From Myxococcales bacterium (GTDB lineage Bacteria; Myxococcota; Myxococcia; Myxococcales; JAJYLH01): a DNA stretch of 37,480 nt. The notes under the pieces were generated by a model. That model did no database searches, was not told the DNA's origin, and saw only the letters and a list, made by a program, of their open reading frames with translations. The position numbers and the translations under genes are program-made. Each line of letters starts with the position of its first letter. The stretch's first letter is position 1. Shown here one piece after another: positions 26,001 through 33,590 of the stretch. The DNA lies in assembly GCA_021787845.1 (NCBI GenBank), contig JAJYLH010000054.1, positions 1 to 37,480 of the forward strand. Direction: 5' to 3'.

Positions 26001-26176
26001 TGGTCGAGGTCACCATCAGCGCTCCTGTGCTTCGCCTGCGCTTCCGTCCTCTGCAGGAGCTGGACGGTCGACAGCGACGGCTTGAGGCCCCCGGCCGGGT
26101 TTCCGAAGGGCAACGCGCCGTCGGCCACCGCCAGCGCGGGCCAAGAGAGGAGCACCAGCGTCCAGAACCGCTTCAG
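23069..26176 (-). CDS. secreted HExxH peptidase with TolB-like propeller and C-terminal beta-barrel
   Basis: The protein has about 1035 residues. A signal peptide (1-18, RFWTLVLLSWPALAVADG) is followed by a peptidase MA-like zinc domain with KHEMAHEFQ (H182, E183, H186) and RWFVEGLAEFYS (E215). The middle (about 340-650) has repeated LYFVPF-, DEKRLAFFG- and DLWIAD-type segments typical of TolB/PD40 propeller blades. The C-terminal third (about 690-1035) has alternating beta-strand and aromatic composition and ends ISLQYAYL, like an outer-membrane barrel. The start is uncertain: the signal peptide begins at a CTG codon (26176), and no ATG, GTG or TTG fits. The in-frame ATG at 26725 gives an unlikely extension. 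Role unknown, probably cell-surface proteolysis or assembly. Confidence 0.75.
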   Translation of the reverse strand: MKRFWTLVLLSWPALAVADGALPFGNPAGGLKPSLSTVQLLQRTEAQAKHRSADGDLDQVLVVPQRPGQTNVRYSRFRWRHYDFLSDHGVGGVRFYYYQREAGAARIAAAVVRQEYQDLARQFRYRPTERVPYILYASHRAFENTNVFFVNESVLGVTSPVDLKMALPYWGDLERFRLVSKHEMAHEFQIQEMADRAAAAGQDSALSAFPRWFVEGLAEFYSNGGIDRKTDLYARDLVSNPRPKRHYVLPSFWSDTKQSYLDTYKLGQLRVAFLAKTYGPRFLQALLDESPKLSAQGSALGGQDSHAFRKFVARLARQTPEQIAERFDAWMKRRYERQYLAATQEPPLVEPMGELPGEPDSFSASPDGELLLYRSVSRQSGRSRLYLADRRAPQDAVEIAVDGHPGIESLHPAQRRVTTLSAHALAFIARDGPADSLYFVPFERRGHGHEVSFDFGRRERIDLSPRGVVEAGDPALSPDEKRLAFFGLDSAGRSDLWIADVGTGRLTRLTDDDYFERDLDWTIDSPDVFGVPLEAGERTQGTILYASDRTETGRLNLFAMDPVTGRSVRLTDEPADERMPCGLGGGKLVFASDAEGKEDLHLFDAKTGRIRRLTDFVTGLSAPAPAPGGGLTALGFFGGRFHLFEVPQKALLDLDEHPAKSQPGPLPPPRPIPREPIPAPAPRYDPLSPKNWRLKSGMAAVGTATVGEGALLFGDVMNDRNLVLQLAMFGAPELTDAVAFYVDRSGRDAWGFGPFHTFTERRDPNAPGFGSDVFYLEREFGVTAMWSHPFDTYSSIQAQVTVQGVDREFQFPSVGPYLTEAVNVDGLRAWNAAHGGYDLEGLASLTYGYDTTRYRFPLGAVGGGSLVAEIGGGYLPLRNVPDDYVTFDAQAHLNLFDLAVLHLRLAGGASDGSVFGRQFYLSSYDNLRNYQIDDTEHLLGTAYAVSNLNLQVPLDSVLHLPLFSNIDGILGMDFGGVAMSVHDLWPDRSLAWVVGVDLGLGPFVLRFEFARPIDIGGVQQPAEWVPNISLQYAYL

Positions 26177-26531
26177 GGGACCTTGGTCCTTCCCGGCCCA
26201 CCCGCCTCGACGGCGCCTAAAGCCCGCCCGCCGGGATCGGGTCGAGGCCGGCTGGCGCCCGAAGCGAGAATCGTCGAGATCGCCCGCGCGCCGGCCACCA
26301 ATGTAGCGTTCGCCGCGCAAGCGTCGCAAATCCCGGCCGGCGAGCGGTCTTCTCGCCCACCGGCGGCGGCGACGCTCGGGACGGCGCGGCGGCGGTGGCC
26401 AGGCCCACGCTCCTGCGGCCGCCTGCCGGACCCCGAACAGAGCGCGCAATAGAGCTTGCGGCGGGCGCCGTTTTCGTCTTTGGTGCGCGGCGCGCGCCGC
26501 GGATGGCGCGTCCTTCTTTCGGGAGCCGCCC
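26177..26531. other. 355-base divergent intergenic region
   Basis: No gene is supported. A GGACC-TT-GGTCC hairpin at 26178-26189 lies directly before the proposed CTG start of the peptidase gene and could hide its ribosome site. The remainder is GC-rich and I see no clear promoter boxes. Confidence 0.35.
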
Positions 26532-27008
26532 ATGAACAAGAGCCTCTTCGTCCTCGTGTCCGTCGTTGCCTCGGGAGCCCTGCTGTCGGCCTGTCCGTCG
26601 AAGACCCCGCCGCCGGAATCGACGGTGCCGTCGGCCTCGGCGAAGAAGGCGCCCGCGGCCGCCCCGGCGCCGACCGCGAAGGCGGCTCCGGTGCCGGTCG
26701 CGACGACCGTCTCCCCGGCCGCCAAAGCCGAGGCGCATCAGATTTTCGAGCAGCGCTGCGTCGCCTGCCACGGCGCCGACGGCAAGGGCGACGGGCCGGC
26801 GGCGGCGGCCCTGAATCCGAAGCCGCAGAATTACACCGACCCGACCTTCCAGAAGACGGTGAGCGACCAGACCATCGAGAAGGCCATCGTCCAGGGCGGA
26901 GCGGCGGTGGGCAAGAGCCCCTTGATGCCGCCCAACCCGGACCTCAAGAACCAGCCGGAGGTGGTTGCGGCCTTGAAGGACGTCGTCCGCACCTTCGGGA
27001 CGAAGTAA
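26532..27008 (+). CDS. lipoprotein mono-haem cytochrome c
   Basis: The protein has 158 residues. A lipoprotein signal ends in ALLSAC (C21), so it is anchored to a membrane by lipid. A proline/alanine-rich linker (22-62) leads to a class I cytochrome c domain with CVACH (C76, C79, H80) and a likely axial Met132 in SPLMPPNP. It should shuttle electrons in the periplasm. GGGAG precedes the ATG. The gene is divergent from the peptidase and is followed, after 376 bases, by the macroglobulin gene. A direct partner is not evident, though the nine-haem module elsewhere in the window is a possible source of electrons. Confidence 0.9.
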   Translation: MNKSLFVLVSVVASGALLSACPSKTPPPESTVPSASAKKAPAAAPAPTAKAAPVPVATTVSPAAKAEAHQIFEQRCVACHGADGKGDGPAAAALNPKPQNYTDPTFQKTVSDQTIEKAIVQGGAAVGKSPLMPPNPDLKNQPEVVAALKDVVRTFGTK

Positions 27009-27384
27009 CAGCCGCACCGCTGCCGCAAGGCGGATTCGCTTCCGGTATCCATCACGTTCGCCTGGCGCGACCCGCGGGGAGGTCCCAGGGGGGCGGCCGG
27101 CGTCAGGCGACGGGCGTGAGAGGCTCGGTTCTGGTCGAGGGCCGGGCCGACGGTTCGCTTGCGCTCTTCGTGGGGGCCTCGTTCGGCTTCACCGCCGATT
27201 CGGACCGATCGGTTCGATCCGACCGATCGGTCTGATCGATCGGCGGCGGGAACCGCGCTTGCCGAGCGAGCCGGAAGCCCGCCAGAACTTTTTCGCCGCC
27301 GAAACGTCCAGAATGGGCGCCGAGCGGACGGACCGTGAGGGCTTCGACTCCACGCCGGGCCGCCCGTTCTGCCTGGAGGCTCCG
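27009..27384. other. 376-base intergenic region before the macroglobulin gene
   Basis: No gene is supported. It holds the GACCGATCGG-type palindrome (27192-27246) and, downstream of it, about 140 bases that should carry the macroglobulin promoter. The frame open from 27259 is a 42-codon in-frame extension of that gene without a signal sequence. Confidence 0.4.
27192..27246. terminator. two-level hairpin with GACCGATCGG core
   Basis: The inner stem GACCGATCGG (27203-27212)/CCGATCGGTC (27223-27232) has a ten-base loop. The outer stem CCGCCGAT (27192-27199)/ATCGGCGG (27239-27246) extends it with a small asymmetric bulge. It lies 183 bases after the cytochrome stop. Same family as the hairpins at 171, 1687 and 11941. 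Confidence 0.5.
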
Positions 27385-30300
27385 ATGCGGCGTGGGAAAC
27401 GGTTCGAGGGCCTGGCCCATGCGGCAGCGCTGGTGCTCGGCGTCACGAGCTGTCAGCCACCGGCGCCGGTGCCGGCCCCCCAGGGCTCCGGCGTCGCGGC
27501 GGTGACGGCTCATCCGCCTGGCCACTATTCTGCCGCCACCATGAAACCGCGAACGCTCGGCCCGCCGGGGCTCACGATGACGCTGAGCGAGGGCCATCCC
27601 AGGCCCTCGATGCCCTACAGCCCACCGAAAGCGCAGGCGGCCTCCTTGCCGGCGCAGGCGACCGAGGCGCTGCTCGAGCGGGTGGCGCCGCTGCACGCCG
27701 CCGAGGGGGAGCGCAAGAGCTTCGCGCTGCCGCCAGCGCCGCTGCCGCCGCCGCGGGCGGGGAAGACCATCCACGAGCTGTTTCCGCCGCCCGGCGCCCA
27801 GGTCGCCCCTCCGGGCAAGGAGACGCACGCCGCCCGGACCGCGCTCCACGTCCTGCGCTTCGAGCCGACCGGCGAGGTGCCCATCGCGCCGCGTCTGACG
27901 ATCACCTTCGACCAGCCGATGGTCCCGATTTCGTCGTTCGGCGCGCTCGCGAAGGGCAAGGTTCCCGCGCAGCTCGTGCCGACGCCGCCCGGCCACTGGG
28001 AATGGCTGGGAACCCGCACGCTCCAGTTCGTCCCCCGGCAGCGCTTTCCCATGGCGACGCGGTACCGGGTGGTGGTCCCGGCGGGGACGCGGTCGGCGAA
28101 CGGCGACCGCCTCGGTGAGGAGGTGCGCTTCTCCTTTTCGACACCGCCACCGAAGCTCGTGAGCGAATGGCCCGAGGAGGGACCGCAGCGGCTCGACGTG
28201 CCGATCTTCCTCGCCTTCGACCAGGCGATCGATCCGGCGGCGGTCGCGGCTCTGGTCGAGGTCCGGAACGGCAGCAGCCAACCGGTAGCGGTGAAGCTCC
28301 TTTCCGAGGCCGAGGCGAAGAAAGACGAACGCCTCGCGCCGCTGATCGCGAGCGCCCAACCGAAGCGGTGGCTCGCGCTCGAACCGAAGTCGAAGCTGAA
28401 GCCGGGCACCACCTACTCGGTCGTTGTGCCCGCCGGGACGCCGTCAGCCGAAGGGCCCCGCAAGACCGCGGCCGAGCAGAGCTTCTCCTTCCGCACCTTC
28501 GACCCGCTCGTGCTCACCGACCATCGCTGCGGCTGGTGGAACGGCGTTTGCCGGCCCGGCGTCGAATGGACGGTCACCTTCAACAACCCGCTCGACGAGA
28601 AGGCCTTCGACGCGAGCTGGATCGGCATCACGCCGGCGCTGCCCGACCAACTCGTTTCCGTCCAAGGCGATGGGCTCGTCATTCAAGGCCGGTCGAGGGC
28701 GCGCACGACCTACAAGGTCCGCGTCTCCGAGAAGCTGCGCGACACCTTCGGCCAGACGCTCGGCCAGGCGGCGACCGTCGAATTCGCCGTCGGCCGGCCG
28801 GAGCCGCTGCTTTCGGTCCCCGGCAACGTGCTCGTGGTCCTCGACCCGGCGTCGCACGGTCAGCTCACGGTTTCGTCGCGCGACATCGAGCACTTCCGCT
28901 TCCGCGCCTGGAAGGTCCAGACCAAGAACTGGACGCGCGGGCTCAAGTGGATCAGCAACGCCTACTACTCGAACCCGCCGCCGCCGCCGGGGACGCTGGT
29001 GATCGACCGCACCGTCCACGTTGCGCCCCCCCGCGGCGACCTCGACGCTCTCGCCAACACCGCCATCGACCTCGCTCCCGCGCTTTCCGGAGGTCATGGC
29101 CACGTCCTCGTCGAGGTGACGCCGCCCGAGTCGCTCTGGAAGCGGGTCTTCGGTTCGCGGCCGGAACACCTGCGCCGCTGGGTCGAGGTGACCGACCTCG
29201 GCGTCGACGCGTTCGTGGACGCGACCAGCGTCATCGCCTGGGTGAGTCGGCTTTCCGACGGCAAGGCCGTGGCGGGCGCGCAGGTCGTGATCGAGCCGGA
29301 CGGGAAGCCGAGCGAGACCGGTCCCGATGGGCTGGCGCGCCTCCAGCTCCCGAGCTCCTCCGGCAAAGCGATGCAGCCGTTCCTCCTCGCCCGGACGCAG
29401 AGCGGCAGCGGTGTCGACGAGGCCATCCTCCCGGCGAACCTTTGGGGCTGGAGCAACAGCGACGCCTTCCACCAGAGCTTCCGCCCGGACACGCTGCTCT
29501 GGTACGTCATCGACGACCGCGGGCTCTACAAGCCGGGCGAGACCGCGCGCTTCAAGGGCTTCGTGCGCACGAGCGGCGGGGGCCCCCAGGGTGACGTCAA
29601 GCTGCCGCCGGCCGGGCTCGACAAGGTGACCTACGTCGTTCACGACGCGCGCTATCACGAAATCGCCAGAGGGGAAGCGCGGGTGGACCCGCTCGGCGGA
29701 TTCGACTTCGCGGTCAAGCTGCCGCCAGACGCGGACCTCGGCACGGCGAACGTGGTGATCGAGACGAACGTCGCGCCGTCAGGGTTCCAAATCTCCCCGG
29801 CCTACCATTCGTTCCTGATCGAGGCCTATCGCCGGCCGGAATACGAGGTGACCGCGAAGGCCAGCGACGGTCCCTACGTGCTCGATTCGACGGCGACGGT
29901 GACCGTGAGCGCTCGCTACTATGCGGGAGGGCCGCTGGGGGGCGCGCCAGTGGGCTGGACCGCTTCCGCACAGCCTGGCCACTTCACGCCGCCGGGGCAG
30001 AGCGACTACGTCTTCGGCGTCTGGTCGCCCTGGTGGGAGCCCGACGGCGATGACCAATCCTCGAAGGTGCAGGCGTTCAGCGGCAAGACCGACGGCGCCG
30101 GCGAGCACACGCTGGCGATTCGCTTCGACAGCGCGAACCCGCCGCGGCCGTTCGTGGTGGACGCGGAAGCGACCGTCCACGACGTGAACCAGCAAGCCTG
30201 GACCGCGAAGAGCGAGCTGCTCGTCCACCCGTCGAGCTTGTACGTCGGCATCAAGACCCCGAAGTGGCTGGTGCGCGAGGGCCATCGCATCCACGTCGAC

Positions 30301-33300
30301 GCGCTCGTGGTCGGCATCGACGGCAAGCCGGTGCCGGGAAACGTCGTCACGATCGAAGCCGCGCGGCGGGAGTGGACGTACGAAAACGGCAAGTGGCAGG
30401 AGAAGAGCCGCGACCAGACCGCGTGCGAGACGCGCCCGGGCGAGAAGGCGACGAGCTGCGACTTCACCGCGACCGCCGGCGGCACATGGCGCATCCGGGC
30501 GACGGTGGTCGACGACCGCGGTCGCCCGAACGAGAGCGAGCTGACCGTCTGGGTGCCCGGCGGCGCTTACCCCAAGCAGCGGCGCTTGGGCCAGGAGAAG
30601 GTCCGCCTCATCCCGGACCAGCAGCACTACGAGCCCGGCGAGGTCGCGCACCTGCTCGTCGAGTCGCCGTTCGCGCCGGCCGAGGGGCTTCTCACGTTGC
30701 GTCGATCCGGCTTGCTCGATTCCCGGCGGTTCCACCTGTCGACGAGCTCGACGACGCTCGACGTGCCGATCACCGCGGGCGAGATTCCCAACGTCTGGGC
30801 GCAGGTCGACGTCGTCGGCTCCGCGCCGGTGACCGATGCGACCGGCCGCCCGGTGAGTCCGCCGGCGCAGCGGCCGGCGTTCGCGAGCGGTGAAATCGAC
30901 CTCAGCATTCCGCCGAAGGGGCGGACCTTGACCGTGACGCCGCACCCGGTGCGCACGCCGCTCGAGCCCGGCGCGAAGACCTCCATCGACGTCGACGTGC
31001 ACGACGCGTCGGGCAACCCGGTCGCCGGCGCCGAGGTCGCGCTGATCGTCGTCGACGACGCGGTGCTCGCGCTGACCAACTACAAGCTGACCGATCCGCT
31101 GGCGCTGTTCTATCGAAATCGGTCGCCCGACGTCACCGATTACCATAACCGGAGCTGGGTAGAGCTAGCGCTCCAGCCCCCGAGAGCGCAGGCCGAGGGT
31201 GGCGGGGGGTTCGGCCAAGGAGCCCTCGGCGGACTGGGCACGCGGCGCGGCGCCCAGATGATGTTCGAAGAAAGAGGAAGAGCCACGATGATGGACCTCG
31301 CGACGGCGGCTCCGGCCGCGGCGCCGCGGATGATGGAGAAGAAATCGCTGGCTCATTTCGGCGGACCGGCCGCTCCCACCACGCCCATCGCCGTCCGCAC
31401 GAACTTCAACGCGCTCGCGCTCTTCAGCCCCCACGTGACGACCGACGCGCGGGGGCACGCCTCGGTGCCGGTCTCGCTCCCCGACAGCCTGACCCGCTAC
31501 CGGGTGATGGCGGTCGCGGTCGCCGGGCAGAATCGGTTCGGCTCGGGTGAATCGGCGCTGGTTGCCAGACTGCCGCTGATGGTCCGGCCGTCGCCGCCGC
31601 GCTTCCTCCGGTTCGGCGACGTCTTCGACCTGCCGATCGTGGTGCAGAACCAGACCGGCCAGCCGATGCACGTCGAGCTCGCCGCCCGGGTGACAAACCT
31701 GAAGCTGACCGAGGGCGCGGGGCGACAGCTCGACGTGCCGGCGAACGACCGGGTGGAGGTGCTCCTTCCTGCCGAGGCGGAAGATGCCGGAACCGCGCGC
31801 ATCCAGGTCGCGGTCGCCTCGGGAAAATACAGCGACGCCGCGGACGAGAAGCTCCCCGTGTGGACGCCGGCGACGACCGAAGCGTTCGCCACCTACGGCG
31901 AGGTCGACGCGAAGGGCGGCAGCGCAGCCGTCATCCGCCAGCCCATCCGGGTCCCTCCCGACGCGATCCCGAGCTTCGGGCAGCTCGAGGTCACCACCTC
32001 CTCGACCCAGCTCCAGGCGCTGACCGACGCCTTCCTCTATCTCCAGCATTATCCGTTCGAGTGCTCGGAGCAGGTCAGCTCGCGGGTGCTCTCGGTCGCG
32101 GCGCTGCGCGACGTGCTCCAAGCGTTCAAGGCCCGCGGAATGCCTTCGCAAGCCGCGATCGCCCAGTCGATGAAGACCGACATCGAGCACCTCGCCAAGC
32201 TCCAGAACTACGACGGCGGCTTCGGCTTCTGGCGGCAGGGCGACAGCTCCTGGCCGTTCCTCACCGTTCACGTCATGCACGCGCTGATCGTCGCGAAAGC
32301 CAAGGGTTACGACGTGCCGACCGACACGGTCGCCCGCGGCCTGGAGTACCTGCGGCACATCGACCAGCACTTCCCCTCCTGGTATCCGGAAGAGATTCGC
32401 CGGGCCATCACCGCTTATGCCCTCGCCGTGCGCACGCGGGCTGGCGACCGCGACGACGCCTGGGCCGAGCGGCTCGTCGAGGAGGCAGGAGGGCTCTCGC
32501 ACCTTTCGCTGGAGGCGGTCGGGTGGCTCTACCAGGTCGTCGCGGGGACCGAGAGCCCACTCGCTCCCCGGATTCGCCGCGACCTGAACAACCGCGTCAC
32601 CGAGACCGCCGGCGAAGCGCATTTCGTCACCCACTACAGCGACGGCGAATACCTGCTTCTTCACTCGAGCCGCCGCGCGGACGGTGCCATCCTCGACGCG
32701 CTGATCACCGACCAGCCGTCGAACGACCTGATTCCGAAGATCGTCCGCGGCCTCTTGGCGCACCGGCAGGCCGGCCGCTGGTCGAACACCGAGGACAACG
32801 TCTTCGTCCTCCTGGCGCTCGACCACTACTTCCACGCGTTCGAGAGCGTGACGCCGGACTTCGTCGTCAAGATGTGGCTCGGCAGCGCTTGGGCCGGGCA
32901 GCAGAGCTTCCGGGGCCGCTCGACCGACTTCGACCAGCTCGAGGTGCCGATGCCCTACCTCGCGAGCCACGGCCAGCGGCAGGACCTCGTGCTCGCCAAG
33001 AGCGGCGCCGGAAGGCTGTACTACCGCGTCGGGATGAGCTACGCGCCGAAGAGCCTCTTCCTCGCGCCGGCCGATCACGGCTTCGTCGTGCAGCGAAAGT
33101 ACGAGGCCGTCGACCATCCGAAGGACGTGACCCGCGACGAGCACGGCGTCTGGCACATCAAGGACGGCGCCCGGGTGCGCGTCCGCCTGACGATGGTGGT
33201 GCCGACCCGCCGGTATCACGTGGCGCTCGTCGACCCGCTCCCCGCCGGCCTCGAGCCGCTCAATCCCGTCCTCGCGACGACCGGGACGCTCCCGGCCGAC

Positions 33301-33552
33301 CCGAAGGACGAAAGCGGCCGGCGTCCGAGCTGGTGGTGGTGGTACGAGCCCTGGTACGAGCACGACGCGCTGAAGGATGAGGAGGCAGAAGCGTTCTCGT
33401 CCCTCGTCTGGGCGGGCGTCTACAACTACAGCTACGTCGCGCGGGCGACCACGCCGGGGACCTTCGTCGTCCCGCCGCCCACGGCCGAGGAGATGTACAT
33501 GCCCGAGACCTTCGGCCGCGGCGCGAGCTGCCGGGTGGTGGTCGAGCGGTAG
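27385..33552 (+). CDS. bacterial alpha-2-macroglobulin family lipoprotein
   Basis: The protein has 2055 residues. A lipoprotein signal ends LGVTSC (C23), placing it in the periplasm, anchored to a membrane. It is followed by a series of MG beta-sandwich domains. A Gly/Ala/Met-rich region (about 1261-1332, between KLTDPLALFYRN and VRTNFNALALFSPHV) fits the bait region that proteases cut. The thioester site reads ECSEQ (C1560-Q1563), keeping the reactive Cys and Gln with Ser in place of Gly. The alpha-helical thioester domain follows (YDGGFGFWRQGD), then a receptor-like C-terminal part with a four-Trp run (1983-1986). Such proteins trap foreign proteases. The start is the ATG at 27385 with GGAGG six bases upstream. 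The usual partner pbpC is not adjacent. Confidence 0.92.
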   Translation: MRRGKRFEGLAHAAALVLGVTSCQPPAPVPAPQGSGVAAVTAHPPGHYSAATMKPRTLGPPGLTMTLSEGHPRPSMPYSPPKAQAASLPAQATEALLERVAPLHAAEGERKSFALPPAPLPPPRAGKTIHELFPPPGAQVAPPGKETHAARTALHVLRFEPTGEVPIAPRLTITFDQPMVPISSFGALAKGKVPAQLVPTPPGHWEWLGTRTLQFVPRQRFPMATRYRVVVPAGTRSANGDRLGEEVRFSFSTPPPKLVSEWPEEGPQRLDVPIFLAFDQAIDPAAVAALVEVRNGSSQPVAVKLLSEAEAKKDERLAPLIASAQPKRWLALEPKSKLKPGTTYSVVVPAGTPSAEGPRKTAAEQSFSFRTFDPLVLTDHRCGWWNGVCRPGVEWTVTFNNPLDEKAFDASWIGITPALPDQLVSVQGDGLVIQGRSRARTTYKVRVSEKLRDTFGQTLGQAATVEFAVGRPEPLLSVPGNVLVVLDPASHGQLTVSSRDIEHFRFRAWKVQTKNWTRGLKWISNAYYSNPPPPPGTLVIDRTVHVAPPRGDLDALANTAIDLAPALSGGHGHVLVEVTPPESLWKRVFGSRPEHLRRWVEVTDLGVDAFVDATSVIAWVSRLSDGKAVAGAQVVIEPDGKPSETGPDGLARLQLPSSSGKAMQPFLLARTQSGSGVDEAILPANLWGWSNSDAFHQSFRPDTLLWYVIDDRGLYKPGETARFKGFVRTSGGGPQGDVKLPPAGLDKVTYVVHDARYHEIARGEARVDPLGGFDFAVKLPPDADLGTANVVIETNVAPSGFQISPAYHSFLIEAYRRPEYEVTAKASDGPYVLDSTATVTVSARYYAGGPLGGAPVGWTASAQPGHFTPPGQSDYVFGVWSPWWEPDGDDQSSKVQAFSGKTDGAGEHTLAIRFDSANPPRPFVVDAEATVHDVNQQAWTAKSELLVHPSSLYVGIKTPKWLVREGHRIHVDALVVGIDGKPVPGNVVTIEAARREWTYENGKWQEKSRDQTACETRPGEKATSCDFTATAGGTWRIRATVVDDRGRPNESELTVWVPGGAYPKQRRLGQEKVRLIPDQQHYEPGEVAHLLVESPFAPAEGLLTLRRSGLLDSRRFHLSTSSTTLDVPITAGEIPNVWAQVDVVGSAPVTDATGRPVSPPAQRPAFASGEIDLSIPPKGRTLTVTPHPVRTPLEPGAKTSIDVDVHDASGNPVAGAEVALIVVDDAVLALTNYKLTDPLALFYRNRSPDVTDYHNRSWVELALQPPRAQAEGGGGFGQGALGGLGTRRGAQMMFEERGRATMMDLATAAPAAAPRMMEKKSLAHFGGPAAPTTPIAVRTNFNALALFSPHVTTDARGHASVPVSLPDSLTRYRVMAVAVAGQNRFGSGESALVARLPLMVRPSPPRFLRFGDVFDLPIVVQNQTGQPMHVELAARVTNLKLTEGAGRQLDVPANDRVEVLLPAEAEDAGTARIQVAVASGKYSDAADEKLPVWTPATTEAFATYGEVDAKGGSAAVIRQPIRVPPDAIPSFGQLEVTTSSTQLQALTDAFLYLQHYPFECSEQVSSRVLSVAALRDVLQAFKARGMPSQAAIAQSMKTDIEHLAKLQNYDGGFGFWRQGDSSWPFLTVHVMHALIVAKAKGYDVPTDTVARGLEYLRHIDQHFPSWYPEEIRRAITAYALAVRTRAGDRDDAWAERLVEEAGGLSHLSLEAVGWLYQVVAGTESPLAPRIRRDLNNRVTETAGEAHFVTHYSDGEYLLLHSSRRADGAILDALITDQPSNDLIPKIVRGLLAHRQAGRWSNTEDNVFVLLALDHYFHAFESVTPDFVVKMWLGSAWAGQQSFRGRSTDFDQLEVPMPYLASHGQRQDLVLAKSGAGRLYYRVGMSYAPKSLFLAPADHGFVVQRKYEAVDHPKDVTRDEHGVWHIKDGARVRVRLTMVVPTRRYHVALVDPLPAGLEPLNPVLATTGTLPADPKDESGRRPSWWWWYEPWYEHDALKDEEAEAFSSLVWAGVYNYSYVARATTPGTFVVPPPTAEEMYMPETFGRGASCRVVVER

Positions 33553-33590
33553 AGCCCCCGAGGCGCCCTCGCGCGCTCTCCGGCTCCGCT

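Noticed and set aside
26177-26725. N-terminal extension of the peptidase-barrel gene to the ATG at 26725
   Set aside because: It would put 183 low-complexity residues before an evident signal peptide and overlap the cytochrome lipoprotein gene on the other strand.
31165-33363. 732-codon minus-strand frame inside the macroglobulin gene
   Set aside because: Arg/Asp/Val-rich shadow of a well-supported gene.
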